Source of the DNA: Durusdinium trenchii
Taxonomy: Eukaryota > Sar > Dinophyceae > Suessiales > Symbiodiniaceae
DNA length: 64,000 nucleotides
NCBI GenBank assembly: GCA_963970005.1
Contig: CAXAMN010028983.1
Coordinates: 74,900-138,899, forward strand
Direction: 5' to 3'
Each line of letters begins with the position of its first letter. The first letter of the stretch is position 1. Made by a program: the position numbers and the translations under genes. The notes under the pieces were generated by a model. That model did no database searches and had not been told where the DNA came from. It was given only the letters and a program-made list of their open reading frames with translations. Positions 12,020-25,248 of this stretch are shown here, piece after piece.

Positions 12020-12235
12020 CTCTGGAGTGCTATCCTTGGAATCCATATGGGATGGAGCCCTTGAGAATTACAGTAGATTCTGACATGTTTTTGGGCGTGC
12101 AATGAGGCTCACAAGAGCTTTAAGGCCTTGAGGCCCCCTATACTTCTACTGGTTGCAGGGTCGAACACACCGGGCCTTGAGGCGAACCTACCCTTCACAG
12201 CTCCAACATCTACACCTCCAACATCCACACCCCAC

Positions 12236-12328
12236 CCTGTCTGCGCCCACGTTTTTGGCGCCGCACGTGTTGGGGCGGATCCGTTGGATCTTGTGCCGCG
12301 ACTTCACCTCCAAGGAGCTCATCTCGAT
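12236..12328 (-). CDS. internal exon candidate, basic protein
   Basis: GTTACGAG|ATC opens IEMSSLEVKSRHKIQRIR and NTCGAKNVGAD in phase 0, ending at a GT donor at 12235. Third positions are almost all G or C, a strong coding sign for this genome. No domain is identified. Confidence 0.4.
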
Positions 12329-12886
12329 CTCGTAACGAGCATCCCAAGCACAAAGCATTTGGACCACAAAAGCACGATATAGTTCTATATATATTTCTTA
12401 CAGTATTTTTTTTAAGACTGACCAACTGCCAAATCAAACATGTATGATTCATGCGCTGATGCTCTTCAGGTTCTAGCACTGGACAGGTTTGAACTCTGAG
12501 GACAGTCACACACACACACATGGAATGGCCATTATTTGGTTGTCCTTCCATGCCCGACCTCTGGGTTCTTTCGCAGAAAGTATGCCACATGTTGGTCAAT
12601 GAGGTCCTGGAGCCGTAAACGAAAGCAACAATCAGTTCAAAAAAAAACTCAAAAATAAACCGCATCATACTGATTCATTTGGGAAAGGCTCTCGAAAAGT
12701 TCCTTAAAATGAAACAAACACCTTAAGACTTGAGGTTCCTGGTGGTCGCCAAGTCGCATTAATGCATATCATGGGCCACTCAGATCTGGCCCATCTGACA
12801 TCTCAGACTTCGATGGCCCATTCCGACGTCCTCTGGATCTGCTTTATAGGTGTCCTGCCGGCTCGGACCACGTCGATGCGGTTGTT

Positions 12887-12997
12887 TCATGGATTCTTAA
12901 TCCCTTCCTCTCCGTGTCTTGTGCGGAAGGATGGCTCCTTCTTCTCAGCGGGGCGCTCGGACTTGCGCTCGGATCGCCGCTCTTTGGGCAGCTGCTC
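12887..12997 (-). CDS. terminal exon, Lys/Arg/Glu-rich tail
   Basis: CACGGAG|GAG opens 36 codons and a TGA: EQLPKERRSERKSERPAEK to a tail ending GEEGIKNP. The charged composition suggests a disordered C-terminus. The stop and acceptor are clear. Downstream exons at 12.3 kb would then belong to the next gene. Confidence 0.45.
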   Translation of the reverse strand, partial: EQLPKERRSERKSERPAEKKEPSFRTRHGEEGIKNP

Positions 12998-14326
12998 CTC
13001 CGTGGGTGGTGTGGGACGAGGATTGCAGGAACAAAATGGTTCTAGGATTGGACTATATGCAAATCAGTGACTTTGGCGACCACTACTTCAGTGAGGCTTT
13101 TGTCATTTCTCTCGTATGGAGGCACCTTTTTTGGTGGGAGAACGAAGCCAATTAAACATATGAAACCATAAGCCTCATAAGCCCTTTGGAGCGGAAAAAA
13201 CATCACTTCACCTCTCGAGTTGCGAATCGCATAGCATCGACGTCCTCAATCTTGGCCTCCTGCTCTTGAAAATATTGCTCACCTGGATGCCACGCTGGGA
13301 CGAACGCCCGGCACCAGTTGGAGAGTCCGTTTTTGAGACCATGGCCCACTCAATATAGCCTCGGCCCCTCTCAGAACTCTCGGCAAAGCCCCCGTATACA
13401 TCACAGCTTAAGAGTTAAGCCAAGAATCTTGACTGGAGTGTGCTATGGCATCAATAGAATTTTCTTGTCGGAATTGTAAGGATCATCTTTGGATGCTCAG
13501 AAAATACTTGATTGTTGCTTCCATCCAACTCACCTCCCAACTACCCAACCACCTGACCAACTGAAATCACTACCAAAACGATCCAAACCACTCCTTCCGT
13601 TCGCACGTTGCTCCCTCCCCCCCCCTCCGCTCCCAAACTCCCACGTTGCTCTCGCAGCTCGCACTGCTGCTGTCGCAAAAATTCCTCCTGACGACAAAGG
13701 CCCTCCGTGTTCATCCATGTTCATAGAACATGGAGGCCCCCGTTTCATGGAAGACTAATTGTATAGTTTGTAGAAAACCTGTCAAACTGGTGCGACCCGG
13801 ACTGCAGAAATTGCTGAAGCTTCTGGCTCTATTGTGAGTCTTTAGTGGCAAGCCAGTCCAAAATGCACCAATTCTGACAATGTGCCTGCTGTCTGGCAAC
13901 CTGCTCTCGTTGCTCCTGGCCGTTTCGGTCGATTTTTGGCCCAGATCACCGTTCTTTTTCACCTCAAAATCTGACCAAAATGCCAAATAAGATTAAATAT
14001 ATAAGCCTATAGAATATGTTAGAAACAGTACAAATTTACATATTCATATCATATAATTAGCGCTTACAGTTCCATAAAGGAAAAGGACTCAGCATGTGCA
14101 AGGCTCCAAAGCGGACCTACCAAGATCATGTTGATACAAAAAAACACATATTACGCCACTTATAGGGGACCCTACCAATACCCTATGCAATCATGACCAC
14201 TGAGTCACTGGATATGATGCAGGATTTCATCCATTCCGTCCGTAGGACGATATGTGCGATTCCAAATGCCCAAACCAGGCCTTCAGCTCTCTTTGCTTCT
14301 GCTCTCGCAAGTGTTGTGCTCGGTTA

Positions 14327-14530
14327 TTACTCATGGCTTGTGGCTCCTGGCTGCGATCCAAAGAACTTCATGCTGCGATCCAAAGCGGCAAGGTCTTTGG
14401 ACTCCTCCCTCGTCAGGAAGGCTGCTACAGTAATAGTTCCTTCAGTCCATGTCGTCACCCCGGTCAAAACGAAGCCCTTTAACGCCCCCCTGCGGATGTC
14501 AACGGTCACACCCACTGAGTGCGGCCGTGA
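14327..14530 (-). CDS. terminal exon, hypothetical protein
   Basis: A minus-strand frame reads VGVTVDIRRGALKGFVLTG then TWTEGTITVAAFLTREESK and closes at TAA. A possible acceptor (CATCCGCAG|G) lies inside at about 14487; the frame is also open upstream. Alternating beta-like and helical segments look like a folded domain. The family is not recognised. Confidence 0.45.
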   Translation of the reverse strand, partial: SRPHSVGVTVDIRRGALKGFVLTGVTTWTEGTITVAAFLTREESKDLAALDRSMKFFGSQPGATSHE

Positions 14531-15744
14531 CCTTGGTCTCTTCCAAGCGCTGCCGGGAAGACCATCGGCTCTGGGAAGCCGTGTGGCGCCACGCCGAGCT
14601 CCGGTTGCAGGGACTCCCGCGAAGCGCGCGGGGTGCGGCAGGCCACCTGGGTGGAGAGAACCCAAGCACCAAGCGATTCACCAAGCAGATTCATGATCTG
14701 AATGTCCCACAAAGCAGACAAAGGCACCTTGGGTGTCTTGGTCGGAGTCTGAAACAAAGCTTCGTCCTGCGGTCAAAGCTGCGTTCGTGCAGATTAGTCA
14801 GCAGGGCCGCATCTGCAAAGCCATGTGTGAAAATATGGACGGAGTAACATCTGACTGCAGCAACAAAGTCGAAATGAACAAGGGAGTAGCATCTGACTTT
14901 GTCTCAGAACCTGATAGAAAGGAAGAATACTATGCCCATCTACGGTTGACATGTTGTCACTAAAAGGGTAATTACCTTCTATGGGTATGGCTCCCTTCAA
15001 AAGGTTCTTGCATGTGTCAAGTTTCAATCAAGCCCTTCACTCACCGTCCTCGGGCCAGCCGAATTCTAAGCGATGTGGACGCGCACACCTGCGAAACACC
15101 GAGCCAAACGCGAGTACCACCCGAAGGAGGCTCTGGCCCTAGCTACACGATCTCTAACTTTGTTAAGTTGAACTCGTCATCCAGGCCTTCAAAATAGACT
15201 CTGTATTGAAGACATGTCTTCGGATGCTGTGCAATCAGGGTTAAGCTTGGACCTTCCCTCCCTCAAAGCTTTGAGTGCATCCAGTGCATGCCAAACTATT
15301 GGCTGCTCATGGCTGCCTCTGTCCCTGAACAAATTGCTGTTTGATGGAGAAAGATTCAGCTCCCCCGAAAAAATAGATGCCAACATATGACAACCATATT
15401 TGAACACATCCGGATGCAAGTGTTGTCTAGGCTTGCAAGCTGGCCACTTGAGTGCAAGTGGGTGAGAATGGGACCTTCGGGAGACCATGAAAAGTGAGTA
15501 CTTCTAGCATCTGATTGTGGATTGTGGATATATGTTCTTCTGGTTGGTGTTTTCAACCCACTTGAAAAATAGTAGTCAGAGGTCCAATCATCCCCAAGTA
15601 AGGGTGGAAAAAAACATGTATATCCGAAACCATCACCTAGTCTTCCTATACATCCTCCATCTTCACCAAGGAATGCACCTGCCATCTGCCAACTCATGAG
15701 TGCTACAGCTCTAGAGGGGTCTCAACTCCTGCCCACCGGTGCAC

Positions 15745-15879
15745 CTGTCAGCCTTAGACTGAAGCCCTTCCGGCTTCAGATCGGCCTTGGCGGATGGACG
15801 TCCAGGGTTCGCTGTCCGTTTTGGGAATCGGTCGAGGAATTTACTTGTCTCCTCAGTAAACCCGGGTGGCGAATCAAGT
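15745..15879 (-). CDS. internal exon, hypothetical protein
   Basis: TGTGCAAG|A opens LDSPPGFTEETSKFLDRFP, then KRTANPGRPSAKADLKPEG, and ends at a clean donor (CTGACAG|GTGCAC). Composition and donor are convincing. An alternative acceptor inside (ACTGAG|GAGAC) would shorten it. Confidence 0.45.
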
Positions 15880-16246
15880 CTTGCACACCGCAAGAACAAG
15901 CAATCTGTGATGATCTGTGATGGGTGTTCCGATGGTATCCTGGATGATGTCCTGAAAACTACGACTCTCTGCAGATTGCAGATTGCATCAGCTGAAACCT
16001 GCGGCTCCCCGGACAGCCACACTGTTTTCAGAAATATGGTTGCTTTAAAGGAAGTTTGGCAATTAGACACTCAAAGGTCTTCTGGAAGTTGCTCAAACCC
16101 CGTAACAGGAAATCAGCACTGCATCAGCTTCGACCTCTGCACTCGAGGTGCCTCGATCCGCGCTTTGTCCAGCTCATTCGCCTCACGACCAAATCGGCTG
16201 TGAGAGCCTCCTCATTTTCAGCCACACACACATATAATCACAGATA

Positions 16247-16537
16247 TTATGGCATTAGCAAATAGACACACGCACTCACACACACACACATTAAGAACTC
16301 TGGATCCACTGCTTTACTTGTGCTCTGGCCAGTCCGTTTGGATTTTACCCTAGTTTGATCTACACTTGGCTCAGATAAGATGGCATTGCTCAAACATGTG
16401 GTGTAGCCATCTATTCCTGCCCGACCATTGAAACATATATATCTCCCCATCAGACAGAACTTTTGAAGCCCAACACTAGCCACCACATCAGATTTGTGCC
16501 AAGAGTCTTGAGGTTTCGCCTCTTCTGTCCATATCAA
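16247..16537 (-). CDS. open frame, hypothetical exon
   Basis: An 85-residue minus-strand frame (IWTEEAKPQDSWHKSDVV, then LMGRYICFNGRAGIDGY) of good composition runs into a CA/GT microsatellite before its stop. No clear acceptor is seen. It may be an exon or a relic of a mobile element. Confidence 0.3.
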   Translation of the reverse strand: MIWTEEAKPQDSWHKSDVVASVGLQKFCLMGRYICFNGRAGIDGYTTCLSNAILSEPSVDQTRVKSKRTGQSTSKAVDPEFLMCVCVSACVYLLMP

Positions 16538-16808
16538 GTACAGTCTGTGTTTCCAATAACAATGCGACTGGGTGCAACAAAATCACCATGGGGTTGATTG
16601 ATTGACCCCTATGGGGTTCCTAACCGCCAACCTCAGGGTTCGTCCTAGTGCAGTACATGATGTTGCAAGCTAGTACAGCCTAAAATAAAAAAAATGTTCT
16701 AGCATTCACCAAATGAAAGCACGTCGATAAATGTCTTGCCCTTCTATCAGGCAACCTTCTTCGATGGATTTGTGACAAGGAGCCCTGCAAACCTCCCTCG
16801 GAACGATA

Positions 16809-16963
16809 CTAGATCGGCTTGTATCCAAGAAGGAGCCCCTTAGCCAAGCTCCGCTCCCACATCCAACTTCGGCCCAAAGCCAGGTCCATGTGTTGGACTT
16901 CTCCCCTTCGGACATGGATCTTTGGGGACCCAAAGGTTCGCTTCAGTTCCGGACACCGAACTC
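16809..16963 (-). CDS. terminal exon, basic protein
   Basis: CCTTTTCAG|GA has a good polypyrimidine acceptor. The phase-2 frame reads VRCPELKRTFGSPKIHVRR and GRSWMWERSLAKGLLLGYK to TAG. The other two frames close quickly. No domain is recognised. Confidence 0.5.
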
Positions 16964-17164
16964 CTGAAAAGGCATGGACACCTAAACTAAACGCCTCCAA
17001 TGAATTCTTCGCCTAAGGACCAATGATGATTCTTCCCCACGCGGTGATGAAACCGAAGATTCGTCCAGGTGGCCCATGGAGCCAGTGAGGCCAAACCAGG
17101 ATCGGCCTCGTCGTGAAGGATCGGCCAAATGTGGAAGGGACCCTGAAAGGAACACACCCACACA

Positions 17165-17242
17165 CATATATATATATATATATTTATAAATTCAACTAAA
17201 AACTAGATATAATATAATATGTTATATTATATATAATATATA
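17165..17242. repeat. AT-rich microsatellite and palindrome
   Basis: A TATA dinucleotide run is followed by an almost perfect palindrome around ATATAATATGTTATATTAT. It could extrude as a hairpin. No gene signal overlaps it. Confidence 0.8.
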
Positions 17243-17847
17243 GATCATCAAGTTCAGGAAGAATCAGTGAATGTTCAAAACATTCTATCTTGTAACACCG
17301 CGTCCTTTCTTCTTTTTGGTTGGTAGGCCACTCCGAGGAGTTTAGACAGTGTGTCTGTCTACCCTGGACACCTGTGGACAAAAGAAAACACACATCAACT
17401 TGATCATACAAGATCTCCAATAATGTTCACGCAAAATATCCAACCGGCGTCACGGGCCTTGGATTCATATCAACATGTGTGGAAAAGAACTATAGGCATT
17501 TCTCTTGAACACCATTTTTGCACATTCAGTACATTTCAGCACTTTGCTGGCTTGACTGTTGACTGAAACAAGTTCTGGTTTGCATCTGTCTGTCCGAAAT
17601 CAGAAACCCTGAACACCTGTTTGAACAGAAGAGTCCCTGAGATGTCCTGTGGCCCCCTGGTGTACTCAAAAGAAAACAAATCCAACCACTTGCCCTTGCA
17701 GCCGGCCCTTGCAACACCCCCCGTTACTTACCCCTGATCAGGAGGCTCTGGAGTTACACCCTTTGTCTGGCCTACCCGATTTGGTCTTTCAACCCACACC
17801 CCACCAAGTCCACGTCTTCAAAGACCCTGCAGTAGATCTTTTTATCG

Positions 17848-17942
17848 GCTGAGCCCCCTCGCTGCGGCGCCTGCGGGGTCTCTTGCACATGTCGTACTTC
17901 TCAAATTCGCTGCTGGTCATATACCGGTGAAACCGAGCAGTA
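17848..17942 (-). CDS. exon candidate, Arg-rich motif
   Basis: ATGACCAG|CAGCG opens a frame reading SSEFEKYDMCKRPRRRRSE and then GAQPIK. It is basic and could be a nuclear localisation signal. The donor is unclear, so this rests on composition. Confidence 0.3.
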
Positions 17943-18496
17943 GGTGAGTTCACACGACCTAGATGTATCATGCAAGCGGCTCTCACCCCCTCAAGGTTGT
18001 TGAAAAATGACGAGAAATGAACATCTATGTCAATGGGATGAAAAGTATCATTATCATATTATAAATATATTCATTATATATTTAGTGAGCATCTTCCAAA
18101 CTCCCCAGCCCAATTCAATCTGTGTTCACGAATGTGGCGGGACATTCCGTTGTTCAAACAATCCAGTTCAGAAGTTGGACCGCATGCGTTGAGGGGATTT
18201 CAGCACCTCCATTTCAAGCGCCTGAAGGCTGCCACAAGAGTTGGAAAACACAACAGGGGGAATGGATGAAGTGTTGAAACCATGTGAATGGACTTCCTGA
18301 AAACACAACTTGAATAGTTGGAACTTCTTTGTTCAATAGTTGTTCCAAGTGTTGTTGGAAGAATTCCAGCATGTTTTGGCGAGCCCCACCTTGTGCTGTG
18401 AAACTACTGGAGTAGAGCTGCCTGCCACGGAGCGCAAAGTGAGTGAACCCTTGTGGGTGGTGCATGTGGGTGATCGGTGATCGACCTGGATTCACC

Positions 18497-21480
18497 ACTC
18501 ACTAAGATCCATCCTGATAAGCAGTTGTTGGTCCAGGATGGTCAGAACAATTCCCGAAAGGGTCTATGCCATCCTCTTTCCACATCAAGTGAAATCGTTG
18601 TCCCTGTTTTGCTGCAATCACAGAGCTTTGCAAAGCCCAAAGGAGGACCCATGAGGCCGCAGCAAGTTCTGCCGCCAAAGACCCTGGAAGCTCGGAGGCC
18701 GATCCGCACCTTCCGCCATCCTATCGGAGGAGGCGAAATGGCCATGAGGAGATATGACCTTCCACGTGGGTTCTCCTTCCCATCGTCATCATCATCATCA
18801 TCATCCTACAATCATCGTCTTTCACATCTCTCTCACGAGTTGCTTCCATCAAGTGGCGCGCACTTGCGTGGGAAGGGCATAGCTCGACTAAGCAGGCCAG
18901 CCCAACGCAAAGAAATCGTAGAAACTCTCGACCACACCTGGTCCCAGCAAAAACACTCTGGAGAAGATTGAGGTGTTCCAAACAATTTGATCCACTTGAA
19001 TGTGGAATCTCAAGACGCATTTCTGCGCCACTGATGCGTTGCAAAAGCTGTTGTTGTCAATTGCACCAAACAATACCTAGTGAACTGATATGAACTGAAG
19101 CTGATAGAACTCAAATGGCCGTGAACTGCTTGGCAAATGTACCCATGTGGGCTTCCCGGCCATTGGTGGCCATTCCTGGCGGATTGAGGTTGTTAGACCA
19201 TACCAAAGGATTCAACAGCCACCAGGATGAAGGGGTCACCAATCGACGAGGCTTCTACTACTTGGGCAACTTACGGGCTTCCATGCCTTGGATGCTCTTG
19301 TTTAACGAACAAGGGTCATCAGGGGGCCCGGGTTGCCAGTAGCCAGTGCCTGTCTTTCATGCCACACTTCTTGCCACACGATATCCACTCCAGATTTCTG
19401 AGAAAGTCAAGGACTCTTGGTGATACTTGAGCAGCCTACTGAGTTTAACCAAAAACTCCGACGACCGATTGGTCAGCAAACATGTTTTAAAGGTAAGGAA
19501 TGATTTGGCATTGTATTTCCTGGTTTGCTCCCGTCATGGGTTTCCAAGTAGGACCTTGTGGCAGAAAGGACTGGAAACAAAACCCACTGGTTTGAGGAAC
19601 CCCTATCTTGAGACCTTTTAAATGGCAATCTCGTTGCTCCAAAGTATGAAATTGTCTTCAAAGGCGCCTGTCAACCAACAACCCTTTGGCATCCTTTGGC
19701 ATATTTAGATTGCAGTGCCACCCCTAAGTTTAGAGTGTCCCCTCACTTTCAGAAAACCCTGAACATCCCTGCTGTCTCCTCTCCCTCAATCTCCAATCAG
19801 TTTGCTGCATTTGGTGAATCACCCATCGCCTGTTTTCTTTCCTTCGTCGGCCACCATCTCTCCTGCTCGGCACGGTTGTGGACTTTGGGATGTCGGCACA
19901 GCCCCCAGTGAGAAGAGGTCGGTCAACACATGCGCTGTGGGTTAGGAGCTTGATTTACACAACGAAGTGGTCCGCACCGTAGCTATCCAAAACGATAAAA
20001 CCTGTAGCTAGGTTGTGACTAGCAACCCCTGCAGTTCAGGGTTCCAAAAGAAAACTCACGCACCCAAAACAGAAAGTTCTTGAACGAATGGTTGGTTCTG
20101 GGAGTCTGGAGCCAGTCTTTTGATGTGGGTTTCAACATTAATCAAAGAAAGTGATTGGTGAAGAACATGTGACGGTGTTTCTTATGCTTTTTCTCGGCAC
20201 CAATCACTACTCTAGTCTTCCAAATGCGGGTGATGCTGTATAATTACTGTTGATTTTACCGTTGCTCTTCCACTCCACATCTGCAAGCTGTCCCCATCTC
20301 CCCCATCTCCTGCCGCGTGGCGTGTCTGGAACAGCTTGAGCCGACACAATCAATCCGTTGCAGCAGCGGATTCAAAGCACAAACCGCAGGTATTGTGATC
20401 AACTTCAAAACACATTGCAAGGACAAAGCGAGTCTATGACCATGACACACACAAAAACAGTGCCGAAACCCCAAACATCCTAAAACACAACACAAAAAGC
20501 TAAAGCTAGTGAAAGTTGGTGTCTTATCACCCACCAGCACCAGGCAAAGCGTACGCCTGACCAGAATGGGGCCCTCTTTTCCGAAGGCTTCAAATGCGTT
20601 ACAGCTTCGCCTGACCAGCGGGGAAAAGCGGTGATCTGTGGTTCAGTCCTGCCTGCTGTTCACCTGCTACTGGCCAAATGCCTGCTGTTCAGCTGCTGTT
20701 CACCTTCCTGCCTGCTGTTCGAAAGTGACTTTGAGGTTCTAAGGTTTGGATCACAAATCTAAATGATATGAAGGACTGGCGTGCCACAACGGCCCAAATG
20801 AATAAATATATACCCGGACCCTCCAAGGCAAGGGGTGTCTATTTATAGCACCTTAGCTGTTATATAAGGGGTGTCCATGTCTACCACCCCTTGAAGGCCC
20901 TGGATCTCGGTCCTCTTTCAAGAGGACATTGGAGGATCGATCTCAGCCATGGGTCCGTCGCCCGCGACTCATGGATTGGGTCTACTTTTGCAAAGAACTG
21001 TGGTCCAAACATTAAGCAGTAGAGGGCATGCCTGAAGCTTTTACACTTCCAGAACATGCACACAAGTAGACATTCTGAAGACAAACTCGCAAACTGTTTG
21101 GGTTACAAAGGTCTGAGCGGGTGGGACCTCGGTTTGGCCTCCAATGCCTTGACCTATATGTACCTTCGCTAGAAACAACATCAACTCAAACCTCTCAACA
21201 GCCCTCAGCCTGGGTCGCATCGCTGCGTGCACGAAGTTCCGCGTATCCTTCTAAGGAGTTCTTGAGCTGCATGTCCTGGAGCTGCGAACGCGGGTCCGGC
21301 CAACCAACCGGGTGTCACGGTGAGTCACGGTCTACCCACCAAGCGCCAGCACACTCCTGGATCCCAAAAGTCCCATAGTGCTTCTGGAAACCCCCAGGGG
21401 TCCCTGGCACCCGGCTGTATTCCTCAAGCATATTGGTCCTTCCATGACTGCATGTGATGTTCATTAGGAAGGACCACTGG
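18497..21480. other. stretch without a firm gene call
   Basis: I see only weak, mutually conflicting open frames here. One minus-strand piece near 18.55-18.72 kb (SASELPGSLAAELAAASW) could be an exon, but other frames look equally plausible. There is a short CAT microsatellite at 18784-18806 and repeats of CTGCTGTTCA near 20.65-20.72 kb. The rest shows no recognisable feature. Confidence 0.4.
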
Positions 21481-21796
21481 GGGAAATGTGTGACCATCAC
21501 CCCAAGCACTTCAGGCGCCGGAAGGAACACCCACCTGAAGCGTCATCTCGGCAACCAACTTCCCTGACTTCTTCTCGTACAGGAAGGTCCGTGTCCACCT
21601 CATCAAGCTTCGCGTCCATGCGGGGCTTGATGGCCATTTCAAATGAGGACTGCAGGACTGGTGCTTGCCGCTTCTCACCGGGTTTTTAGGCACACTTTCG
21701 ATCTATTTTTGAGATCCCGTTATCCTAAAACGAGTCGGAGTTCCCCCGTGCTAAACGCGCGTCTATGCACGCGCAAACCGTGTGTGTGTGGCTGGC

Positions 21797-21891
21797 CTGA
21801 ACTCCGCCTTGGGCGTCTCGCCGCATGCCACCAGCTGGCGGCGGCATTGGTAGTCTTCACCCACAAAGACGGGACCAGCATGGAGAATCAC
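21797..21891 (-). CDS. internal exon, hypothetical protein
   Basis: CTGTTCAG|G opens VILHAGPVFVGEDYQCRRQL and GETPKAEFRP, ending at an apparent GC donor (GTTCAG|GC). Peptide quality is high: small residues, then a charged segment. No family is recognised. Confidence 0.4.
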
Positions 21892-22951
21892 CTGAACAGG
21901 GGGCAGTGGAACCGAACTGCTAGTGGGAGTGCAAGACTGGAGATGCGCTGGACCACCTCCTCTGGGCGAACGTGAAGCCAGTCCTGTTCTTGTTGAGCAA
22001 CAGCTACTCACCTAATTACTGGGTGACGCCGATTCACCACACGTTGGGGTTCTTCCCATCCACTGGTACCATCCGCGCCCTACAACACCTAATCGCTGTG
22101 AACCGCTGTGAAGAATACTAGAAGCCATATGAAGCCATCCCCTTCGAAGTGCTTGAAAATTGAGCATTTGAATGGAGTTTCGTTCACTTGGAAAGGGGTT
22201 TTCATTGCACTTCAGAGGGGAATGCCCCAAATCTTTGTTTCACCACCTGAGCACTGAGGTCCACACCTCACATCCGCCAAAGAGGCCCACAGGTGTCCGG
22301 CCCTTCAAGGCCTCGCGTGTGGATCCGTCCAATTATAGACGTATGCTATGAGCTTCTGGATCCTGAAGTGAATACTGTGGATACCTGTGGAAGTTGGAAC
22401 AAATTCCAAGTGGTTTTGACTTGCTTTGACATCATATCTATATATATACTGTAATCTATAATATGTAATAAATGTTGCTATTACCGTGGCTATCAACAGG
22501 TGCTTTATGGATGGATGAAGTGGAGTTCTTCCAACATATTTACCATATTTGGATTATATTTGGTATACTGTAATATACTGTATATACCTTCGAACTGCGG
22601 GGTTTCAGTGAGTTTTTTGGAGTCTTCCCACGCGTCGCCTCCTCGAGCCACGCATCGCCCGGGAGCGACGGAAACCTCCGGGCGGAAGGAGACTCCTTCT
22701 TGGTGGGATGAATGCAGAATGGAATGCAGCATTGCAGCTGGATGTCAGTATCAGTGCTGAATGATTTAGCAATAGTATTAAGATATTGGTAAAACAATGA
22801 TTGAGTAATATTAAGTATATATATAATAGTATAATAGTATAACACCATGTAACACCCAACATCACGTCGTCATCTTTGAACTTCTGAACCCTTCAACATC
22901 GGGAACAGCCCGTCTTCTCACCGGTCGCCTGGGCCCTAGGGCTCCACCCAC

Positions 22952-23098
22952 CATGCCCAGCATGATCTGGTTGAAGCTCCTGGGCCACCGGTGCCCACCC
23001 CTCTGAGCATCGCTGCCCACGGGCGCCGACGCGCCCTCTGTGCCAAGGTTCTCGGGCGGCAAGATTGGACGGCCCCAAGGTGAAGATGAACCAGCCTC
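22952..23098 (-). CDS. internal exon, hypothetical protein
   Basis: CACCTCCAG|GAG opens 49 codons in phase 0 (EAGSSSPWGRPILPPENLG, ending FNQIMLGM) and ends at a clear donor (GGCATG|GTGGGT). Length is an exact multiple of three. Function is unknown. A following exon may lie at 22.60-22.70 kb, but its frame is not resolved. Confidence 0.5.
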
Positions 23099-23159
23099 CT
23101 GGAGGTGGTGATCTTTCATGTTACACCATCTTGGACAGAGGTGTGAATGAAGCACTTCG

Positions 23160-24930
23160 GGAGGAATAGTGTTGCATGCTTGCTTACTTCTTTTTCACAC
23201 AGAGGTCGTACAACGTCATACACTGGGGGCACATGTATACGGTTCGCATGCTGCTGCTGGCCGGTTTGTCAGATGCTGCTGGCCGGCTAGCCGGACATCC
23301 CTTTCACACCCCTTTCCAATCGAAAGGCAATTGGACATCCAACTCAACCAACTTTGTTTTGTGCAGACATCCATTCTAGAGGCATAGGCTGTTTCTGGAG
23401 TACAACTCAAGAAACACAACATTGTTGTAGCTGCATGCATGGATCTCTAACAAGGTATCGAAAACAGCAAAACGAGCTGAGGGATCTTGCGATCAACCCC
23501 TGGGTTTAATATGTGTCTATTTATATAATCCTATCAGGAGACATGCCAAAGATCAGTGGCTACAAGACTTGTCAAACCGTTCCAACTTGGGCAACAGATT
23601 CAATAGTTTGCTTGAACACTTGCTTCTGTTCCTGTTAACTGCTGAGAATCTGGCTAGCTCCCGACTTCGGCTAGCTCCCGACTTCACACGTCACTTCTGC
23701 TCCTCACTGAACCAAGGGTGGAACTCTGTGATCAACTCCAGCTTCCTAGCGCAATCGAATTGAAGAGGTGCCTTAACCGCAAGTCTTTGCATTTGGTTGA
23801 TACAAAACGTGTCACTTGCGTGATGATTTGCACATTAGCACCAAAGACAACAACAGTTTGAGAAAATAATGAATGGCTGGCTAGGATGGTGTTACTATCT
23901 TATTATGGATCCGATGCGACTGGTCAAGAAGTCCCTGTTCCTTTTTGACGCAATCCTAAACCGCTTGAGAGCCGGCCTCCGTCCTACACCGCCTTATACG
24001 ACGTATGGAATCCATGCCCATTGGCTTGAAGAACACTGCGTCGGTGCAAGAACTGACAAGGTAACCACAGGACTCAACAGGGCGAAATCGGATCCTGAAG
24101 CATGCGACTCAACAGGTCAACAGGACTCAATAGGACTCAACAAGGTGCATCCTTCGCACCCCGGTGGTCCCGGGTCGCTGAAAAAACGGCTCGGCTTGCG
24201 GAAAGGACGAACCGCTGCTTGACCCAGGAAAGGGGATGTTTGGGGACCCTCAAGAAGAATACATCACTAACACTATCACTAACTGGTTGGAAGTTCTGGA
24301 AAGTAGTAAAACCATGCATATTCCATATATTCATGCTCTATATACATTTCATCTTTCCAAGGTGAAAGCAAGCCACATCTGTCTTCAACGCCAGCTCAAG
24401 AAACCTCAGTCAAAACGTACGTACTTCTCGCGCTTCGCTTCTCGCGCCTGCGGTGTGTAAAAGGAAAGAGTGGCCCCACCACCTGTCCAAGTTGGAAAGT
24501 ACCAGGTGCATGTTTTTCAATGAACAATGTCGTGCTGGTTTCGTCTTAACACCAAACGCGTCCCCTGAGGGGATCCCCCCTGAACAGCACCAGCTGTGAG
24601 TTTGTTGGTCAAAATCAAGTGATGCTCCAAACCATGGTGCCAGGTAGAAACGTGGATGAATTCACAACCTTAATGATCTGTCAACAGTGCTTGATTGGCC
24701 TTGATTGGCAATAATTGCAGCAAACCTGGAGTGAGTACTTTCCCAAAGCAACACACCCTCGCTTCTATTCGCTTCTTTCAAATTTCTACCAGGACAATAC
24801 GCAATCATGATAATCATGTCGTTTCGACTCATACCAACATCATCCAGCACCCCACCTCTGTGACTTTGGATCATCAGTCATCCCTCTCCCTCCTCATTCC
24901 CGCTTTCCAGACTAAAACAGCTCCGGTTCG
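23160..24930. other. stretch without a firm gene call
   Basis: Mostly low coding signal in all frames. There is a short duplicated stretch around CTAGCTCCCGACTTC near 23.65-23.69 kb and repeated GACTCAACAGG near 24.07-24.14 kb. No RNA gene or mobile-element ends were recognised. It is probably intron of the gene whose first exon is at 25108. Confidence 0.4.
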
Positions 24931-24932
24931 AC

Positions 24933-25108
24933 CTGCGCGGCGCCTGATCGAAGTCAATGCGCGCGGGTTCCAATTCCAAGGACTCGGTGCCCATCTCGTG
25001 GCGCGTGAAGAGCAACCTGGCGAGGACGAGCGAAGACGAGGACACGAGGACGGGGGTGGATTCGCTTTCGAAGCAAACGGGGGAAGGAGGTGGATCAGAG
25101 GCGAACAT
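24933..25108 (-). CDS. first exon candidate, hypothetical protein
   Basis: An ATG at 25108 starts MFASDPPPSPVCFESEST and continues about 58 codons through a Ser/Val/Leu stretch to a good donor (GCGCAG|GTCGAA). The ATG lies 140 bases downstream of the stop of the preceding minus-strand gene (25249), as expected for tightly packed same-strand genes. No domain is recognised. Confidence 0.4.
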
Positions 25109-25248
25109 GGTTTTTGGAAGGTTGTGGAGTCTCAGGTTTGAATTACAAAGAGATTGAGGTTCAGAGACTTCGTCTTTGAGAAAAAAAACATGAAACACCC
25201 ATCAAACAATCAAATTACAGTTACAGGATGTTACCAGGAGTATTTTTA